This document shows, in pieces, positions 7,040 to 9,756 of a stretch of 9,756 nt of DNA. The notes beneath the pieces are model-generated. The model was not told the origin of the DNA. It saw only the letters and a program-made list of their open reading frames with translations, and ran no database searches. The translations under genes and the position numbers were made by a program. How positions within the stretch are numbered: the stretch's first letter is position 1; every line of letters starts with the position of its first letter. Source of the stretch: Fusobacterium sp. (lineage in GTDB: Bacteria > Fusobacteriota > Fusobacteriia > Fusobacteriales > Fusobacteriaceae); assembly GCA_030527385.1 (NCBI GenBank), contig JAUNAY010000042.1:1-9756 (forward strand). The letters are read 5' to 3'.

Positions 7040-9649
7040 TTGAGAGAATACGATTTTAAAGAAGTAGAAGCCAAGTGGCAAAGCAAATGGGAAAATGAAA
7101 ACATCTTTAAAACAGAAAATAAAGTAGATGGAAAAGAAAATTATTATGTTCTTGAGATGTTACCATATCCGTCGGGAAAACTTCACGTAGGACACGCTAG
7201 AAACTATACTATTGGAGACGTTATTGCAAGATACAAAAGAATGAAAGGGTATAATGTTCTTCATCCAATGGGATGGGACTCTTTTGGATTACCAGCAGAA
7301 AATGCAGCGATTCAACACGGAGCACACCCTGCAATTTGGACAAAATCAAATATAGAAAATATGAGAAGACAATTAAAAAAATTAGGATTTTCATACGATT
7401 GGGAAAGAGAAATAGCTTCTTATACTCCAGAATATTATAGATGGAACCAATGGATATTTAAAAGATTGTATGAAAAAGGATTGATATATAAGAAAAAATC
7501 TTTAGTTAACTGGTGTCCAGAATGTAATACAGTATTAGCTAATGAACAAGTTGAAGATGGAATGTGTTGGAGACATAGCAAAACTCCAGTAGTTCAAAAA
7601 GAGTTAGAACAATGGTTCTTTAAAATAACAGATTATGCAGATGAACTTTTAGAGGGACATAAAGAGATAAAAGATGGTTGGCCAGAAAAAGTTCTTACAA
7701 TGCAAAAAAACTGGATAGGAAAATCATACGGAACAGAGATAGTATTTACAGTGGCAGAAACAGGGGAAAAATTACCTATGTTTACAACTAGAATAGATAC
7801 TATATTTGGAGTTTCATACTGTGTAGTAGCACCAGAACACCCAATAGTAGAAGAGATTTTAAAAGTAAATCCAGAAATAAAAACAGCAGTACAAGAGATG
7901 AAAAATACTGACTTAATAGAAAGATCGGCAGAGGGAAGAGAAAAAAGAGGAGTATTTACAGGTTGGCACGTAATAAACCCAGTGACAAAAGATAAAGTTC
8001 AACTATGGGTAGCTGACTATGTGCTTATGAACTATGGTACTGGAGCAGTAATGGCAGTTCCTACACACGATGATAGAGACTTTGCTTTTGCTAAAAAATA
8101 TAACTTACCATTAAAAGTTGTAATAAATCCAGTAGATAAAGAAACAAAACAAGAAATAGCTTTAAATCCAGCAGAGATGAGTTCAGCTTTCACAGAAGTT
8201 GGAGTAATGACAAACTCTGGACAATTTAATGGAATTTCATCAAAAAAAGCTCTTACAGATATAGCTGTATTTGTTGAAGAAAATGGATATGGAAAGAGAA
8301 CTGTAAAATATAGACTAAAAGATTGGGGAGTATCAAGACAAAGATATTGGGGAACACCAATTCCAGCACTATATTGTGAAAAATGTGGAACAGTTATGGA
8401 AAAAGATGAAAATTTACCAGTTATGTTACCAGAAGATGTACAATTCTCTGGAAATGGAAATCCACTTGAAACTTCTGAAAAGTTTAAACACGCAGTTTGT
8501 CCAATTTGTGGAGGACCTGCTAGAAGAGATACAGACACTATGGATACATTTGTGGATTCATCTTGGTATTTCTTAAGATATTGTGATCCTAAAAATACAG
8601 AATTACCTTTTGGAAAAGAAGCGGTAGATAGTTGGGCACCAGTAGACCAATATATAGGAGGAATTGAACACGCAGTAATGCACCTTTTATATGCTAGATT
8701 CTTCCATAAAGTATTAAGAGATTTAGGACTTCATAGTTCAAATGAACCATTTAAAAGATTGTTAACTCAAGGAATGGTTTTAGGACCATCATACTATTCA
8801 GCTAATGAAAATAAATTCCTTTTTGCAGAAGAGGTTGAAGTAAAAGGAGAAAAGGCATATTCTAAAGCAACTGGAGAAGAGTTAGCAGTAAAAGTAGAAA
8901 AAATGTCAAAATCTAAAAATAATGGTGTAGATCCAGAAGAAATGATAAATAAATATGGAGCTGACACAACAAGACTATTTATTATGTTTGCTGCTCCACC
9001 TGAAAAAGAACTAGAATGGAATGAAAATGGACTTGCAGGAGCTTACAGATTTTTAACTAAAATTTGGAGACTTGTAGTTGAACATAAAGAAAATATGGAA
9101 TTTGGAGAGATTGATCTAAATGCTGTAAGTAGAGAGGACAAAGCATTAATAATCAAACTTAACCAAACTATAAAAAAAGTAACTGAATCTATAGAAGATG
9201 ACTATCACTTTAACACTTCAATAGCAGCTACAATGGAGTTAATCAATGATACTCAAGACTTTAAAGTAAATGTTTTAGAAGCTGGAAAAGCTACTTCTGA
9301 ATCGAAAAAAATATTTGGGGAAGTAGTTAAAAATATAGTAATTATGTTATCACCATTTACTCCACATTTCTGTGATGAGTTATGGGAAGAAATGGGAAAT
9401 AAAGGATATTTATTTAACGAAGCTTGGCCACAATATAAAGAAGAATTAACAAAATCTTCAGATGTTGTAATAGCTGTACAAGTTAATGGAAAAGTTAGAG
9501 GTACAGTAGAAGTTGCAAGAGGAACAGCAAAAGAAGAAATAGAAAAATTAGCTCTTGAAATAGAAAATGTAAAAAAACATATGGAAGGAAAAACTTTAAT
9601 GAAAGTTATAGTTGTTCCAGAAAAAATAATAAATATAGTTGTTAAATAA
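7040..9649 (+). CDS. leuS: Leucyl-tRNA synthetase LeuS
   Basis: This class I synthetase charges tRNA-Leu with leucine and edits misacylated products. With the TTG start at 7040 it has 869 residues, close to the bacterial norm. Signatures in order: HIGH motif as HVGH (49-52) within PYPSGKLHVGH; a first zinc knuckle with Cys159, Cys162, Cys176 and His179; the CP1 editing domain with TTRIDT (249-254) and GAVMAVPTHDDRDF (335-348); a second zinc ribbon with Cys446, Cys449, Cys487 and Cys490; YIGGIEHAVMHLLYARFF in the catalytic core; KMSKS at 621-625; an anticodon-binding helical domain; and the LeuS C-terminal domain (VNGKVRG). It is the bacterial type with the leucine-specific insert before KMSKS. 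It has its own promoter 67 bp after the sigma factor gene and is followed by a strong hairpin. No motif is missing. Confidence 0.97.
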   Translation: MREYDFKEVEAKWQSKWENENIFKTENKVDGKENYYVLEMLPYPSGKLHVGHARNYTIGDVIARYKRMKGYNVLHPMGWDSFGLPAENAAIQHGAHPAIWTKSNIENMRRQLKKLGFSYDWEREIASYTPEYYRWNQWIFKRLYEKGLIYKKKSLVNWCPECNTVLANEQVEDGMCWRHSKTPVVQKELEQWFFKITDYADELLEGHKEIKDGWPEKVLTMQKNWIGKSYGTEIVFTVAETGEKLPMFTTRIDTIFGVSYCVVAPEHPIVEEILKVNPEIKTAVQEMKNTDLIERSAEGREKRGVFTGWHVINPVTKDKVQLWVADYVLMNYGTGAVMAVPTHDDRDFAFAKKYNLPLKVVINPVDKETKQEIALNPAEMSSAFTEVGVMTNSGQFNGISSKKALTDIAVFVEENGYGKRTVKYRLKDWGVSRQRYWGTPIPALYCEKCGTVMEKDENLPVMLPEDVQFSGNGNPLETSEKFKHAVCPICGGPARRDTDTMDTFVDSSWYFLRYCDPKNTELPFGKEAVDSWAPVDQYIGGIEHAVMHLLYARFFHKVLRDLGLHSSNEPFKRLLTQGMVLGPSYYSANENKFLFAEEVEVKGEKAYSKATGEELAVKVEKMSKSKNNGVDPEEMINKYGADTTRLFIMFAAPPEKELEWNENGLAGAYRFLTKIWRLVVEHKENMEFGEIDLNAVSREDKALIIKLNQTIKKVTESIEDDYHFNTSIAATMELINDTQDFKVNVLEAGKATSESKKIFGEVVKNIVIMLSPFTPHFCDELWEEMGNKGYLFNEAWPQYKEELTKSSDVVIAVQVNGKVRGTVEVARGTAKEEIEKLALEIENVKKHMEGKTLMKVIVVPEKIINIVVK

Positions 9650-9655
9650 ACTAGA

Positions 9656-9697
9656 TTTTATAAGGGGGTAGTTAATGTTTTCTACCCCCTTATAAAA
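9656..9697 (+). terminator. Strong GC-rich hairpin after leuS, probable terminator
   Basis: A perfect 16-bp stem (9656-9671 with 9682-9697) includes five consecutive G/C pairs (GGGGGTAG with CTACCCCC) and a 10-nt loop. It begins 7 bp after the leuS stop codon. The base is TTTTATAA/TTATAAAA, and what follows is an A run, not a U-tract, so it is not a textbook intrinsic terminator. It may stop transcription by another route or protect the 3' end of the leuS mRNA. Confidence 0.6.
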
Positions 9698-9754
9698 AAA
9701 TATATAAAAAAAATAAAAAAAGTTGTTGACAGAAAATGTTAATTGTGGTAATAT
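9691..9754 (+). promoter_or_regulatory. Strong outward promoter with UP-like A/T tract at the window edge
   Basis: A perfect TTGACA (9726-9731), a 17-bp spacer and TGGTAATAT (9746-9754) form an extended -10 promoter; the -10 hexamer matches four of six. A 31-base stretch with no G or C (9691-9721) lies just upstream, as in UP elements of stable-RNA promoters. The gene it drives lies beyond the window. Confidence 0.7.
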
Positions 9755-9756
9755 AA

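Noticed and set aside
6881..7081. Minus-strand open frame across the sigH-leuS gap
   Set aside because: It overlaps both coding sequences and the promoter region; the hydrophobic, aromatic-rich product is what antisense AT-rich DNA gives.
8032..8538. 168-codon open frame on the minus strand inside leuS
   Set aside because: It lies wholly within the conserved editing and zinc-ribbon region of LeuS, has no ribosome binding site or promoter, and its translation shows no recognisable domain; it is an antisense shadow.
8376..8576. 66-codon plus-strand open frame in another frame of leuS
   Set aside because: It is fully inside leuS, and its translation is a frame-shifted copy of the zinc-ribbon segment.

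Overview
The window is strongly AT-rich, uses AGA for most arginines and has GGAGG-type ribosome binding sites. It is packed with housekeeping genes. The protein sequences, together with a SigH-type sigma factor directly behind rlmB and a DUF1694 gene in front of murA, suggest a member of the Fusobacteriota (Fusobacterium or a close relative). This is judged by eye, and the species cannot be named from the window. No mobile element, CRISPR array, tRNA or rRNA gene is visible.

Layout. Positions 1-726 hold pflA (pyruvate formate-lyase activating enzyme), beginning exactly at the window edge. After an 80-bp gap with an extended -10 promoter come tsaD (tRNA t6A synthesis) and a LysE/ArgO-type exporter gene, probably one transcript. 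This transcript ends at a bidirectional terminator (2493-2528) shared with a convergent minus-strand gene. That gene (2534-3583) encodes a secreted protein of tandem carboxypeptidase-regulatory-like beta domains and is the only accessory-looking gene here. A divergent promoter region (3596-3765) separates it from a tight plus-strand operon: a DUF1694/YueI-like protein with a Cys/His tail, murA (peptidoglycan precursor synthesis), rlmB (23S rRNA methylation) and a SigH-family sigma factor. leuS (leucyl-tRNA synthetase) follows behind its own promoter. The last 107 bp hold a strong GC-rich hairpin, an A/T-only tract and a near-ideal promoter that fires out of the window.

Biologically the window is mostly growth machinery: tRNA charging and modification, rRNA modification, cell-wall precursor synthesis and anaerobic pyruvate metabolism. 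I do not see an undescribed multi-gene system. The items most worth a second look are the four-domain secreted protein, the possible metal-binding tail on the DUF1694 protein, a SigH-type regulator in this operon, the recurring TGn extended -10 promoters, and three genes whose longest reading frame starts upstream of the likely real start (minus-strand gene, sigma factor and leuS).
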